Shown: piece after piece, positions 18,263 through 28,717 of the stretch
Layout: every line of letters begins with the position of its first letter
Position numbering within the stretch: the stretch's first letter is position 1
Assembly: GCF_004135675.1 (NCBI RefSeq)
Contig: NZ_QHLX01000001.1
Coordinates: 62,001-126,000, forward strand
Direction of reading: 5' to 3'
Origin: Marinitoga lauensis
Lineage (GTDB): Bacteria > Thermotogota > Thermotogae > Petrotogales > Petrotogaceae
Length of the DNA: 64,000 nucleotides
Notes under the pieces: generated by a model
Database searches by the model: none
Seen by the model: the letters and a program-made list of their open reading frames with translations, nothing else
What the model was told of the DNA's origin: nothing
Translations under genes and position numbers: made by a program

Positions 18263-19870
18263 GTGTTTTTGAGAGTAGTTAAAAATAACAAAGGTGTTGA
18301 ATATTTAAGAATTGTTGAAAGTTATAGGGAAAATGGTAAGATAAAGCAAAGAACTGTTGCAAACTTAGGAAGGATTGACTCTTTTAGCGAAAATGAAGCG
18401 AAAAATATAGTAAATAAACTCATACAAATATTTGATTTAAAAAATTATATTGATATAGAAGATATAAAAAAGGCACCGGATAAAAAGAATTACGGAGCCA
18501 AAGTAATAGTAAATAAGATATTCGAAAGATATGAGATGAAAAGATATTTTGAAAGACTGGATAAAGAAATAAAATACAATGCAGAAGAGATGCTAAAAAT
18601 AATGGTGATGAATAGAATAGTAGAACCGAAAAGTAAATTGGGAATATTTAATAATTTAGAGTATTTTGGATATAACAAAGTGGAAGTTAAAAAAGAAAAA
18701 GACCTGGAAGAAAAAGATGTAATGCTGCACTGGTTATACAGAACATTGGATATATTGGCAGATAATAAAGAGTCGATAGAAAAACATATGTATAATCAAA
18801 GGATAAGTTTGTTTAATACAACGGTAGATTTAGTATTTTACGATGTAACGACATTAGCGTTTGAAACACAACAAACAAATGAAATATTACAAATGGGATA
18901 TTCAAAAGATAAGAAATTTAATGAATCACAAATAGTATTAGGGATGTCAATAGATCAGGATAGAATGCCAGTTAGTTTTGATATATATGCAGGAAATACA
19001 TTTGAAGGGCATACATTTAAAGATTCAATAGAAAAAATGAAAAAAGAATATCAATTAGGAAAAGTAATAGTAGTAGCAGATAGAGGAATGATGAGTAAAA
19101 AAAATATAGAAGTAGTAGAAAATTCTAATTATGAATTCATAGTAGGAAAATCAATAAAACAAATAAAAAAAGTAAATATATTTGAAGGAGAATTCATAGA
19201 ACTAGCAAAAGGAATAAAATATAGAGAAGTAGAATATGAAAATAAAAGATTACTCATAATATATTCAGAAGAAAGAGCCAAAAAAGACAGAGCAGATAGA
19301 CTACGATTAATAGAAAAAGCGAAAAAAATGTTAGAAGAAGGAAATATAGATTCAAAAAGTAAAAGAGGAGCGAAAAAATATTTAAAAGAACAGAATAAAC
19401 AAAATTATATACTGGACATAGAAAAAATAGAAAATGATGAAAAATACGATGGATACTATGGAATAATAACAAACACAAAACTATCTCCAAAAGAAATATT
19501 AGAACAATATCATACATTATGGAAAGTAGAAGAAACATTTAGAACATTAAAAAATTATCTTGAAACAAGACCGGTATTTCATTGGACACCAAAAAGAATA
19601 AAAGGACATATTGTAATGAGTTTCATATCTTACATAATTCAAAGAACACTAGAATTAGAACTGGAAAAAAATAATGTTGAATACTCTCATGAAAAAATAA
19701 GAGAAGCTATTAAAAATATGGAATACATTGAATTTAAAACACAAAAGCAACATCTTGTAGCGAGAATGAATTTAAATAAATTAGGACAAAGAATATTAAA
19801 TACATTAAATATTCCTGTACCAAAAATAATTTCACCCTATACAGAATTCAAAGAAAAATATAAAATTTAG
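18263..19870 (+). CDS. IS1634-family (IS4-like) DDE transposase
   Basis: The transposase is about 535 residues. The N-terminal part (ENGKIKQRTVANLGRIDSF) is typical of IS1634 proteins. The catalytic residues are probably the Asp in VFYDVTTLAFET, the Asp in VIVVADRGMMSKKN and the Glu in WKVEETFRTLKNYLETRP, the last in the Y-x2-R-x3-E-like signature region followed by RIKGHIVMSFISYII. I chose GTG at 18263, six bases after GAGGTG; a GTG at 18254 would overlap the ribosome binding site. The frame is intact, so the element could be active. Confidence 0.93.
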   Translation: MFLRVVKNNKGVEYLRIVESYRENGKIKQRTVANLGRIDSFSENEAKNIVNKLIQIFDLKNYIDIEDIKKAPDKKNYGAKVIVNKIFERYEMKRYFERLDKEIKYNAEEMLKIMVMNRIVEPKSKLGIFNNLEYFGYNKVEVKKEKDLEEKDVMLHWLYRTLDILADNKESIEKHMYNQRISLFNTTVDLVFYDVTTLAFETQQTNEILQMGYSKDKKFNESQIVLGMSIDQDRMPVSFDIYAGNTFEGHTFKDSIEKMKKEYQLGKVIVVADRGMMSKKNIEVVENSNYEFIVGKSIKQIKKVNIFEGEFIELAKGIKYREVEYENKRLLIIYSEERAKKDRADRLRLIEKAKKMLEEGNIDSKSKRGAKKYLKEQNKQNYILDIEKIENDEKYDGYYGIITNTKLSPKEILEQYHTLWKVEETFRTLKNYLETRPVFHWTPKRIKGHIVMSFISYIIQRTLELELEKNNVEYSHEKIREAIKNMEYIEFKTQKQHLVARMNLNKLGQRILNTLNIPVPKIISPYTEFKEKYKI

Positions 19871-19961
19871 GGGTGTAATGACACTTTTGTATTTAATAAA
19901 AAATTAACAATTGTTGTTTTTTAGAATAATTCTGCTTTTTAGAATTTTATTGAAAAAAATA

Positions 19962-19975
19962 CTGTCAAACTCAGG
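19962..19975 (-). repeat. IS right terminal inverted repeat
   Basis: CTGTCAAACTCAGG on the plus strand; a perfect inverted match to 18060-18073. Confidence 0.95.
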
Positions 19976-20018
19976 AAAATAACCGGGAATTTTCCCCGGT
20001 TATTTTATCATAATTTCT
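19976..20018. repeat. Right 43-bp target-site duplication
   Basis: An exact copy of 18017-18059. It contains the stop codon of the neighbouring nuclease fragment and its terminator hairpin, so the insertion duplicated the terminator and left one on each side of the element. Confidence 0.95.
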
Positions 20019-20450
20019 ACATTCTTTTTATCAAATGCAATTGCCACTTTTATTATTTTTTCTATTCCATAACTCTTTATTTCTTTTTCATATCCCTTTT
20101 CTTCTATCTGTTTTATTCCTATTTCTGCACTGTCTTTTAAATCCCTTCTTTTATGTAATGTTTTTTGAATTCAAATATTATTCCTGGTTCTTTTTTTCTT
20201 TTGGGATTAATATTACATCTGCTCTTCCATATCCCGCTTCTCTGTTGCTTTTTACTATGTATTTTTTGCTTAATCCCACTACCATTCCAAGTATTAGTCC
20301 ATGATAGAATCTTTCTGGTTCTTCTCTACTTACATCAAAATAACTCAATGTTTCTTCCACTATTTTTTTTGAATTTGTTTGTAAATTCTTTATATTTCCC
20401 AGGATTATATCCAATATTATATTTTCCAGATTTATTATTGTATAAAAAAT
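20000..20450 (-). pseudogene. C-terminal remnant of an AAA-ATPase/PD-(D/E)XK (DUF1703-type) protein
   Basis: The minus strand encodes about 150 residues typical of the C-terminal part of these proteins: TLSYFDVSREEPERFYHGLI, VKSNREAGYGRADVILIPK, IIFEFKK (nuclease core), QIEEKGYEKEIKSYG and KVAIAFDKKNVEIMIK. The ATPase domain that should precede it is missing; sequence upstream passes directly into the terminator of the next operon. Two one-base deletions (near 20187 and 20170) also interrupt it. The deletions may be artefacts, but the loss of the N-terminal half looks real. Confidence 0.8.
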
Positions 20451-20482
20451 AAAAACCCGGATTTTTAAAAATCCGGGGTTTA
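20448..20482 (-). terminator. Terminator of the Mbx-like operon
   Basis: On the minus strand AAACCCCGGATTTTT pairs with AAAAATCCGGGTTT, followed by TTATTTTTT, 12 bases after the stop of the NuoI-NfnB gene. Confidence 0.9.
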
Positions 20483-20494
20483 TATTGTTAATAA

Positions 20495-22341
20495 TTATTT
20501 TTTATCCTTATCATACCCTGTTAAGTAGAAATCTATACCCTGTGCAGCTTTATGACCATCTGCAACACCGTGAATAATATCTGGACCATGAACGATGTCA
20601 CCACCAGCAAATAACCATGGAACACCAACAACATGATTATATTCATCTGTTTTTATTCTTCCTCTTACTATTTCTATTTTTTCTTTAATTTCTTCTGGTA
20701 AATATGAATAATCTGGCATCTGACCTATAGATTCTACAACCATATCTGCTTCAATTTCTAAAATTTGTGATTCATCATATTTAGGATTGAATCTTCTGTT
20801 TTCGTCAAATATTGACAATACTTTTTTGAATCTTGCTTTTTTACTTTATCTCCTTCTGTTATTATTTCAATAGGACCCCAACCTGGATGGAAGATTACTC
20901 CTTCTTCTCCACCCTCATGTTTTTCATCCCAATCTGCTGGCATTTCATCTAAACTTCTTTCTAAACTTACTACATGAACTTCTGATTTTCCATATTCAAT
21001 ATTTTGTAATCTTACCATTGTTCTGGCAACGTCCATAGCAACGTTACCTCCACCAATTACAACTAATTTTTTTGGAATATATGGTTTTGGCCCATCGCCA
21101 ATTATATAATATTTCATTTCTTTTAATACAACCATAGCCTGTTTTACCATTGGATGTTCTGTTCCTGGAACACCTGTAGATCTACCTAATGTAAATCCTG
21201 AAGATAAGAATACAGCATCATAATTATCTTTTAATTCTTCTAAAGTTACATCTATTCCAACTCTTGTATTTAATCTGAATTCAACGCCTAATGATTCGAT
21301 ATATTTCCAATCTTTTTCAAATGATTCAAGTGGTAATCTATAAACAGGACCTCCGTAATTTAATACACCACCTGGTCTTTTTTCTGCTTCAAATACTGTA
21401 ACTTTGTATCCCATTAATACTAAGTAATATGCTGCTGATAAACCTGCAGGACCTCCACCAACTATTGCTACTTTTTTATCTACCTTTTTAATTATTTGTT
21501 GTTCATGCTTTAAAATTTCATGATATTCTTCTGCAGGAATTTGATCAACGATATATCTTTTTAACCATCTTATAGATACTGCCTCACCTCTATGACCAAT
21601 AGTACATGCAGTTTCACATCTGTGAGTACACATCTTACCACAAACTAATGGTAATGGATTTGTTTTATATAGCCATTTTAAACCTTCTTCTACATTATCA
21701 TCATAAACTGTTCTAATATAATCTGGTATATCCATATGTGCTGGACATGTCTTTGTACAAATACCACAATCAACACATCTTGCAGCTTCTTCTATCGCCT
21801 GTTGTTTTGAAAATCCTTTTACAACTTCTAAGAATGATTTCTTTCTTGTGTCTGCATCAAGAATTTCCATAGGAACTCTTTCTAAATCAAGTAATTCAGA
21901 ATCATCTGTTCTTTGATATGCTTTTTCAACTTCTATATGATGTATTCCATCTTCTTTTGGTAGAAAGAAGAATGAGTTTGGATCATTTGATAAATGAACA
22001 TATTCTTTTGACATGTTTAATGAACCCGTAGTGCAAATATCAACACATAAACCGCAGAAAGTACATCTTCCATAATCAAATGCTGGTCTTTCTGGCTTTG
22101 ATCCTTCTTCATCAGGTAATTCAGGTATTCTTATCATATTTATTGCTTCTGCAGGACATATTTTTGAACATGTTCCACAACCTATACATTTTTCCCAATC
22201 ATTTGTATGAAAACCTCTATAATTATCTGCAGCTTCTCTTGGATTTTCTATAACATCTTTTAATGGAATTGTTACTGGCTTTTTTGTTAAATATTTCCAA
22301 GCTTTAGCTGGTGAAAAGAAGCTTTTGTTTATATCAGACAT
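20495..22341 (-). CDS. NuoI-like ferredoxin fused to an NfnB/GltD-like flavoprotein
   Basis: About 615 residues after repair. Residues 1-110 carry two [4Fe-4S] motifs like NuoI/MbxN (CIGCGTCSKICP and CTFCGLCVDIC). After a linker come the N-terminal Fe-S part of GltD/NfnB proteins (CVDCGICTKTCPAH, CGKMCTHRCETAC), an FAD site (VAIVGGGPAGLSAAYYL), an NAD(P) site (LVVIGGGNVAMDVART) and the C-terminal LFAGGDIVHGP. This joins quinone-free complex I-like modules to pyridine-nucleotide chemistry and suggests Fd:NAD(P) oxidoreduction. It is the last gene of the operon. A missing A near 20830 breaks the frame. Confidence 0.88.
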
Positions 22342-22354
22342 TTTCTCACCTCAC

Positions 22355-23467
22355 CTACCTATCAATTTCTGGAGCACATACGCCCATAGTATCTAACCAA
22401 ATAGCAACATCATCAATTCTTGTACCTGGTAAATATTTTTCAATTCCCAATAATCCCTGTGGGTATGAAGCTCCTCTAACTGCAATTCTATATGGCATGT
22501 TTGAACCATCTGAAACAATATAATATCCATATTCTCCACGAGCACATTCAATATGACTGAATACCTGTCCTTTAGGCACTCTCCATCTTAAAGCACTACC
22601 TCTTGATATTCTTGCTCTTACTGGACCTTCTTTAGGCATTTTATCTAATACCTGTCTAATTATTCTAATACTCTGTTGTATTTCTTTATATTTTATAGTT
22701 AATCTTGTATATGCATCAGAATATGTAGCAGTTGGTACTTCAAATTCAACTTCCTCATATCTTGCATATGGATCAACTTTCCTTATATCATATGGTTTTC
22801 CTGATGATGATCTTAATCCAATACCTGTTACTCCAAGTTCCCAACACATTTCCTCAGTTAAAATAATATTATCTATTGTTCTGGCTTGAACCATTGGATT
22901 TTTTAATATTAAATCATCATATTCTGGCAATCTTTTTTCTAAATAATCTAAGAAATTTTCAATTTTCTTTTCAATTCCCTTTGGAAGGTCTTTTCTAACC
23001 CCACCAGGAACAATATACATATGATATACCCTCGCACCAGTTATTTCTTCAAATATATCAAGAATCAAATCCCTATCAGCAATTGCCCAGTTAGGGCCTG
23101 TATATAATCCAGTAGGACCTCCAATACCACCCATGGCCATTAAATGATTGGCTATTCTTGCTAATTCTAAAATAATCATTCTTATCCAATGTGCTCTTTC
23201 AGGAACATCTACTTTTGCTAATGTTTCAACACCCATTGCATATACCATTTCATTTATATCTGGTTCAGGAACACAAATTCTTGGTATCAAAGCAAGATTG
23301 TTCATCCATAATCTTCTTTCCATTAATTTTTCAAATCCACGATGAAGCATTCCAGGTAATGGTCTTGCTTTTTCTACAATATCACCATCAACATATAAAT
23401 GAACACTAAAATTACCATGCATACCAGGATGATTAGGACCTAAAAATAACTTTACCTGTCTTTTCAT
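22355..23467 (-). CDS. NuoD/MbxL-like large subunit without [NiFe] site
   Basis: The 370-residue protein matches the catalytic large subunit family shared by membrane-bound hydrogenases, Mbx/Mbs and complex I (LFLGPNHPGMHGNFSVHLYV, LPGMLHRGFEKLMERR, RAHWIRMIILELARIANHL, GIGLRSSGKPYD-like). In [NiFe] enzymes each of two loops has a CxxC pair. Here each loop keeps only one cysteine (RICVPEPD near the N terminus and MGVCAPEIDR at the very end), so nickel cannot be bound. It is therefore not a hydrogenase subunit but of the Mbx/Mbs or complex I-like type. It overlaps the NuoC-like gene by four bases. Confidence 0.92.
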   Translation of the reverse strand: MKRQVKLFLGPNHPGMHGNFSVHLYVDGDIVEKARPLPGMLHRGFEKLMERRLWMNNLALIPRICVPEPDINEMVYAMGVETLAKVDVPERAHWIRMIILELARIANHLMAMGGIGGPTGLYTGPNWAIADRDLILDIFEEITGARVYHMYIVPGGVRKDLPKGIEKKIENFLDYLEKRLPEYDDLILKNPMVQARTIDNIILTEEMCWELGVTGIGLRSSSGKPYDIRKVDPYARYEEVEFEVPTATYSDAYTRLTIKYKEIQQSIRIIRQVLDKMPKEGPVRARISRGSALRWRVPKGQVFSHIECARGEYGYYIVSDGSNMPYRIAVRGASYPQGLLGIEKYLPGTRIDDVAIWLDTMGVCAPEIDR

Positions 23468-23979
23468 TCTGCTTCACCTTCTTTCGGAATAAAATCTACC
23501 TTATATTCCCTTACATCAAATTTCTTTTTAGAATATGCTAAAGGATCGAAATCTTTTCTCAATGGTGGAATATCATCCCATAATTCAAGGAATAATTCTT
23601 TTTCGTGGTTTGGATTACCTTCAAAAGACACTCCGAAAAATTCATGTACATCTCTTTCATACATTTCTGCTCCAGGATATATGTTAATAATCGTTTTGAA
23701 TTTAGGATTATTTCTATCAATTTTTGTTCTTACCTGAACAGTAACTGAATTATCCCAGTTCATTAATATATATACAAGTTGAAATTTATTTTCTTTTATC
23801 CAATCAACACATGTTAATAATGTTAATTGTCTCCAACCTTGAGATTTTAAATAAGATAATGCCGTATGTACTTCTTCATTTTTTAAATCTATCGCTATTT
23901 GGTTTTTCTTTACTATTTCTATATTTTCAGGATTTAATTCTGATTTTATATTTTCAACAATATTATTCATGGAATTCAT
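23464..23979 (-). CDS. NuoC/MbxK-like subunit
   Basis: The 171-residue hydrophilic protein has the 30-kDa subunit signature YERDVHEFFGVSFEGNPNHE followed by PPLRKDFDPLAYSKKKFDVR. It sits next to the NuoB- and NuoD-like subunits in the peripheral arm of complex I-type enzymes. It overlaps both neighbours, which indicates coupled translation. The gene is intact. Confidence 0.93.
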   Translation of the reverse strand: MNSMNNIVENIKSELNPENIEIVKKNQIAIDLKNEEVHTALSYLKSQGWRQLTLLTCVDWIKENKFQLVYILMNWDNSVTVQVRTKIDRNNPKFKTIINIYPGAEMYERDVHEFFGVSFEGNPNHEKELFLELWDDIPPLRKDFDPLAYSKKKFDVREYKVDFIPKEGEAE

Positions 23980-24568
23980 CTTTTACATACACCTCCCCGA
24001 GGGCACGAACTTGGTTCTTTTTATACCAATCATAATATTTTTGGTACCTTTTCCAACCTAATGCTTCACCCTTCTTAATCATATTCATTAACTTTTTGAA
24101 TCCACTCATTACTGCCTCAGGCCTTGGCATACATCCTGCAATATATAAATCAACAGGTAAATAATAGTCAAGTCTTGAGATAACAGCATATGAGTCGTAA
24201 TAAACACCACCGTTTAAGGTACATGATCCAAAACCAACTACATATTTTGGATTTTGCATTTGTTCATAAGTATAAATTATTCTTCTTAAGGTTTTTACAC
24301 TTAAATATCCTGTTATTAATAAAACATCAGCCTGTCTAGGAGTTGCCATTGGAGCCATACCAATTCTTTCCATATCAAATCTTGATGTCATTGTTGGAGG
24401 TAATTCCATAGCTCCACAACCTGTACAATAGTGCAACATCCAGATTGATTTACTTCTAAATATATTTCCAAATTTTTCCCAGAATGTTAATGTATCTCTA
24501 CAATCTAATTCATTAACATCTATTTCATTTATTTTATCTTCATTAAATTTTTCATTTTCTAAAGCCAT
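23963..24568 (-). CDS. NuoB/MbxJ-like [4Fe-4S] subunit
   Basis: The 201-residue protein has the cysteines that bind the terminal N2-type cluster: LHYCTGCGAMELPP, VVGFGSCTLNGGVYYDSY and YIAGCMPRPEAVM. It passes electrons from the ferredoxin-like subunit to the site at the NuoD-like subunit. An N-terminal extension of about 30 acidic residues precedes the conserved part. It overlaps the NuoC-like gene by 17 bases. Confidence 0.94.
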   Translation of the reverse strand: MALENEKFNEDKINEIDVNELDCRDTLTFWEKFGNIFRSKSIWMLHYCTGCGAMELPPTMTSRFDMERIGMAPMATPRQADVLLITGYLSVKTLRRIIYTYEQMQNPKYVVGFGSCTLNGGVYYDSYAVISRLDYYLPVDLYIAGCMPRPEAVMSGFKKLMNMIKKGEALGWKRYQKYYDWYKKNQVRALGEVYVKDEFHE

Positions 24569-24572
24569 ATGC

Positions 24573-25469
24573 TCACCCCAAACCGGTGAATATTACAATT
24601 GCTGTTTGAATAAATGCCAATGCTAATGGTACTTTATAATAAAATACTACTAATTGATCAATTTTAAACCTTGCCACAACAGATGCAATCATGGTTGCTA
24701 AAATATATACGATAAAATATTTTATTAAGAATGCTAATAATGTTCCTCCACCCAAGAATAAGTTTACGAATAATCCTACTTCAACAAATGTTGCAAACTC
24801 GTGTTGTAACATTAACATACCTAAATGCTTTCCACCATATTCTACCAACGGACCTGATGCGATTTCTGCTGGCGCTATAGGTGCATCATATGGCTTCTTG
24901 CCAAGCATACCCATTAATGATATGAATCCAACAATTACTCCTAAAGGCATTCTAAACATGTTCCATCCTAATATTCCCATACCTTGTTGGGCTAATGCTA
25001 TAGCATGAATTGATGCTGTTTTATTTGCATAAATAATAGCAAATACAGCCATTATATATGGAATTTCATAGGCTAACATTTGCGTTAAAGCTCTCATAAC
25101 TCCAATACTTGCCCATGGATTACCTGATCCAACAGCACTCATAGCCATACCCAATGAACCTACTGCTAATAGGTAAGTGATAACAAAGAAATTATCTAAT
25201 TTATCAAAAACAACTATATGACCAGCGGGAATAAATATTAAAGTTGCTATTGTCCCACCTAAAGCCATTAATACTCCAAAATCATATATAAATCCATGAG
25301 AAATTGAACTTTTACTCCAGGTTTTAAATAAATCAATAAAGTTCTGATACCATGGTGAACCAACTCTTCTATGAATTCTAGCTGTAACTTTTCTTTGAAT
25401 ACCTGATAAAGTTATTTGCCAGAAGAAAGCCAATAACACCAATCCTGTAGCTGTTAAAAACGTACTCAT
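24573..25469 (-). CDS. NuoH/MbxM-like membrane subunit
   Basis: The 298-residue protein has about eight predicted membrane helices and the NuoH-type loop YDAPIAPAEIASGPLVEYGG, which contacts the peripheral arm. The RKVTARIHRRVGSPWYQN start is conserved in Mbh/Mbx M-subunits. It anchors the electron-transfer module to the antiporter-like module. The ATG overlaps the preceding stop by four bases. Confidence 0.94.
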   Translation of the reverse strand: MSTFLTATGLVLLAFFWQITLSGIQRKVTARIHRRVGSPWYQNFIDLFKTWSKSSISHGFIYDFGVLMALGGTIATLIFIPAGHIVVFDKLDNFFVITYLLAVGSLGMAMSAVGSGNPWASIGVMRALTQMLAYEIPYIMAVFAIIYANKTASIHAIALAQQGMGILGWNMFRMPLGVIVGFISLMGMLGKKPYDAPIAPAEIASGPLVEYGGKHLGMLMLQHEFATFVEVGLFVNLFLGGGTLLAFLIKYFIVYILATMIASVVARFKIDQLVVFYYKVPLALAFIQTAIVIFTGLG

Positions 25470-27306
25470 ATTTTATCACCCCACATAAATATAGCAGTTA
25501 TCACTATTGAAATCCAGAATACTGTAAATGCTGGATTTTCATTAAAGAACCATGTTTTTACTAACAACCCTAATTCTTTAAACCTTAACGCAATTGCATC
25601 ATAGAATTTTTCAACTGAAGGATGATTTTTATATAATCTTTCAAATGGGGCATAATAATTTGATGAATAATGGTATAAGTCTGGATTATGAATAAATTCT
25701 GCACTTGTATATGTATCCATTAAATCCACTGATTTTGCTTTTGGTAATACAAAATACAATATTGTAGCTATGATAAATCCAATAGTGAATACAAGAGTTA
25801 CGGTCCATGAATCCCACATACCATTAGGAGTTAAAATCTTTGTTCCATCTACTCCTATTGCTGGTAAATTTAAAGATGTTTGAATTTTAGCGATATATTT
25901 AAGCATTAATCCAGGATATACACCATATAATATGGTTAAACCAGAAATTATTAACATTGGTAATTGCATCCAGAAAGGAACTTCTTTAATATCTTTATGT
26001 TTAGGGGATAATTGTCCTAAAAATGCACCTGCTAATGGTCTAAAAACATACATAAATGAACCAACACTACCGAAGAATGCTGCAAATGCGATAAACATAT
26101 TACCTTTTCTCAATAATCCCTGATATATTAACCATTTTGAAGCAAATCCACTCATTGGAGGAATACCTGCTAATGAAATAATTGCAATTAAATATACTGT
26201 AAATGTAACAGGCATTCTTTTAATTAAACCACCTAATTCTGAAATTTTAGTTGTTCCAGTTCTGTAAGCAATAGCTGCAAATGCTAAAAACATTGCTGCT
26301 GAAGCCATAGCATGATTAAATACGTGCATTACACCACCAGCAAATGCTGTTTGATCAACCATTGCTAAACCTATTAATATATAACCACTATTACTTACTG
26401 TTGAATAGGCAATTAATTTTTTAGCATCATCTTGTTTTATAGCCATTAATGTACCTATTATAATACTAATTGCTCCTAAAATCATTAATATATAATTTTC
26501 ATATGGGTTATTTAATATTTGTAAGTGGTTTGCAAATACTTTTGATGTTGGCAATACTGCTGTAATTAAAAATGCTATAAATCCACCCATTTTTACAAGA
26601 CCACCTGATAATACAGGTGAGAATGTATGTGGAGCATTACCGTGGGCTATAGGTAACCATGTATAGAATGGGAAAATACCTAATTTTGTTAAACCTGCCA
26701 TAACAATTAAGAAAAAGAATAATGTTGCCATTTTTGGATCTGTAGATAATTTGTTTATTACTGTACTAATTTCAAATGTTCCATATTTTACATTTAATAA
26801 CAGTAATGCATATAACATTGCAAAGGAGCCAATTGTACTAATTCCATAATATACAACTGTTGCTCTTCTTGATTTTCCTAAAGGAATTATAAACATCGAA
26901 GACCATACTACTAATTCCCAGAAAATGAATAATGTTAAGAAATCTTTAGAATAAAATACGCCTAATGTTCCACCTAAGGATAATAAGTAAAATAAGTTAT
27001 ATGCTGCTGGATGTATAACCTTTTCCATCCAATATGGATTAAAGAATGAAACCATTGAATATACAAGAACCATTACAATTGAAAAGAACCATGCATAATT
27101 TGATGTAACTAAATCTAATGAATAATTTCCATAATTAAATACATTAAATACATCCCTGAAGCATCCTTTAAAGTGTAAATTACAAATAAAGCAACTAATG
27201 AAATAATAACTGTTAACCATGCACCTGCTTTACTATTTGCTTTACTTACAAAATAAGTTACTATACTACCCAATAATATGAATAAGATTAAAGTATTTAA
27301 AGCCAC
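25466..27306 (-). CDS. Antiporter-like subunit (NuoL/M, second MbxH-type)
   Basis: About 613 residues after repair, with around 14 membrane helices. Conserved elements are FWELVVWSSMFIIPLG (the Glu of the transmembrane ion path), the lysine helix LTKLGIFPFYTWLPIAHG and HNA-type VFNHAMASAAMFLAFA. A C-terminal amphipathic tail (HYSSNYYAPFERLYKNHPSVEKFYD) is typical of the distal antiporter subunit. I chose GTG at 27306 after GGGAGGG; it overlaps the previous stop. A missing G near 27152 (KDASG/DVFNVF) breaks the frame. Two such antiporter subunits fit an Mbx/Mbs-type complex rather than Mbh. Confidence 0.88.
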
Positions 27307-27307
27307 G

Positions 27308-28717
27308 TCACATCCCTCCCGCAATGTTGGAAAGGTAATTACTTATACCTTGTGTAATAAATTCTGGATTATAACTGATGTAAAGAATGAATAATCCTAC
27401 TACAACTGCTAATACAGCATAAGCAAATGTGTTTTCCAAAGATAATTTTGTTGTGTATTCATCTTTTGATTCTTTTCCTTCTTCACCAGGATTCCATAAT
27501 TTTGCTAACATTCTTATATAATATATACCTTCAATTAAACTGGAGAAAAGTATTAAAGCAGGAATCCAATAACTATTTATTTTAAATAAATTTGATAATG
27601 CAAAAATTTTTACATAAAAACCATAGAAAATTGGTAATCCAACTAATGATAATGCTGCAACACTAAAACCAAAACCTATTAATTTATGTTTTTTAAATAA
27701 TCCTTGTAATTTTTCAATATTATCTGTTCCTGCATATACATACATTGCGCCTGCAATTGTAAACATAACTAATTTTGCCAACGCATGATTAGCTACTTGC
27801 ATCATTGCTACTCCACTTAAACCACTTAAGAATAAAGTAGCAATTAATCCTGCCTGCCCAACACTGGAAAATGCAAGAGTGCTCCTGATATTTTTTTGAG
27901 AAAATGCTGCTATTTCTCCTAATATAAATGTTAATACTGTAATTGTTAGGAAAATTGTTTTCAATGTTCCATCTAATACAAAAATATTTGTAAATATTCT
28001 TCCAAACATCATAATAGCTGCTGTTGCATATGCCGAAGCAAAAATTCCACCACTTAAATCATTTGCATTTCCATACACACCTTTTACCCATCCATTAAAT
28101 GGCATTAATTTAGCTTCAACTGCAAATCCTGCAAATATAAATGTTAAAGCTAATAACAACACATTATTATTTACAAGATGTATTTTAGAAGCCATATCAG
28201 CCATATTTAATGTACCAACAGTTGAATAAAGAATAATGATTCCTAACAAATATAAATTTGAACCTAAAGCACCTAAAATAATGTAATTAAACGTACCTTT
28301 GAATTTTTTTGTCATTGTAGATAATATATAAGCTGAAATTGATGCGATTTCTAAAAATACAAATAAATTAAATAAATCTCCAGTTAACATCATTCCATTT
28401 AATGCAGCTAATGAAACTAATAATACAGTTGAATATTTCTTTACAGAAGAAAATGATGAAAATACAGATAATGCAAATACTGTATTTAATATTATTAATC
28501 CAAAAATTGAGTATTGATCTGCTATAAGATTAATACCAAATGGAGGTTTCCATCCACCTATTACAACTTCTGTTTCCTTTAATAAAAATGCTGCCAATAC
28601 GTTAAATAAAACAGCCAATACTAATAAACCTTTATCTGCTTTTTTAAACATTACAGATAAGAAAGCAAATAATAACGGTATAGCTATTAATAAGACAGGA
28701 TTAATCATCGCTTTCAC
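27308..28717 (-). CDS. MrpD/NuoN-like antiporter subunit (MbxH-type)
   Basis: The 469-residue protein has about 14 membrane helices with LFNLFVFLEIASISAYIL (ion-path Glu), EAKLMPFNGWVKGVYGNA (lysine helix, LPxW-like) and VANHALAKLVMFTIAGA. It is the first of two large antiporter-type subunits, placed directly after the MnhC-like gene as in Mrp operons. It overlaps its neighbour upstream by 17 bases. The gene is intact. Confidence 0.92.
   Translation of the reverse strand: MKAMINPVLLIAIPLLFAFLSVMFKKADKGLLVLAVLFNVLAAFLLKETEVVIGGWKPPFGINLIADQYSIFGLIILNTVFALSVFSSFSSVKKYSTVLLVSLAALNGMMLTGDLFNLFVFLEIASISAYILSTMTKKFKGTFNYIILGALGSNLYLLGIIILYSTVGTLNMADMASKIHLVNNNVLLLALTFIFAGFAVEAKLMPFNGWVKGVYGNANDLSGGIFASAYATAAIMMFGRIFTNIFVLDGTLKTIFLTITVLTFILGEIAAFSQKNIRSTLAFSSVGQAGLIATLFLSGLSGVAMMQVANHALAKLVMFTIAGAMYVYAGTDNIEKLQGLFKKHKLIGFGFSVAALSLVGLPIFYGFYVKIFALSNLFKINSYWIPALILFSSLIEGIYYIRMLAKLWNPGEEGKESKDEYTTKLSLENTFAYAVLAVVVGLFILYISYNPEFITQGISNYLSNIAGGM

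Larger units (their letters stand above)
18060..19975 (+). mobile_element. Complete IS1634-family insertion sequence, 1916 bp
   Basis: The element is bounded by perfect 14-bp terminal inverted repeats, CCTGAGTTTGACAG at 18060-18073 and its complement at 19962-19975. It encodes one DDE transposase. The flanks are an exact 43-bp direct repeat. IS1634 and its relatives are known for unusually long and variable target duplications, so family and duplication agree. The intact ORF, perfect ends and perfect duplication point to a recent insertion. The right end (19915-19960) also holds two copies of TTTTTAGAAT. Confidence 0.93.

Noticed and set aside
17941..19960. A second, older IS end marked by the shared TTTTTAGAATTTTAT near 17966 and 19945
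   Set aside because: The 15-base AT-only match is too weak in such AT-rich DNA, and the 14-bp inverted repeats plus 43-bp duplication already define the element.
20035..20452. Two overlapping plus-strand reading frames rich in Leu/Phe, looking like small membrane proteins
   Set aside because: They are antisense to the nuclease remnant, lack ribosome binding sites, and their composition is what A-rich coding DNA gives on the other strand.
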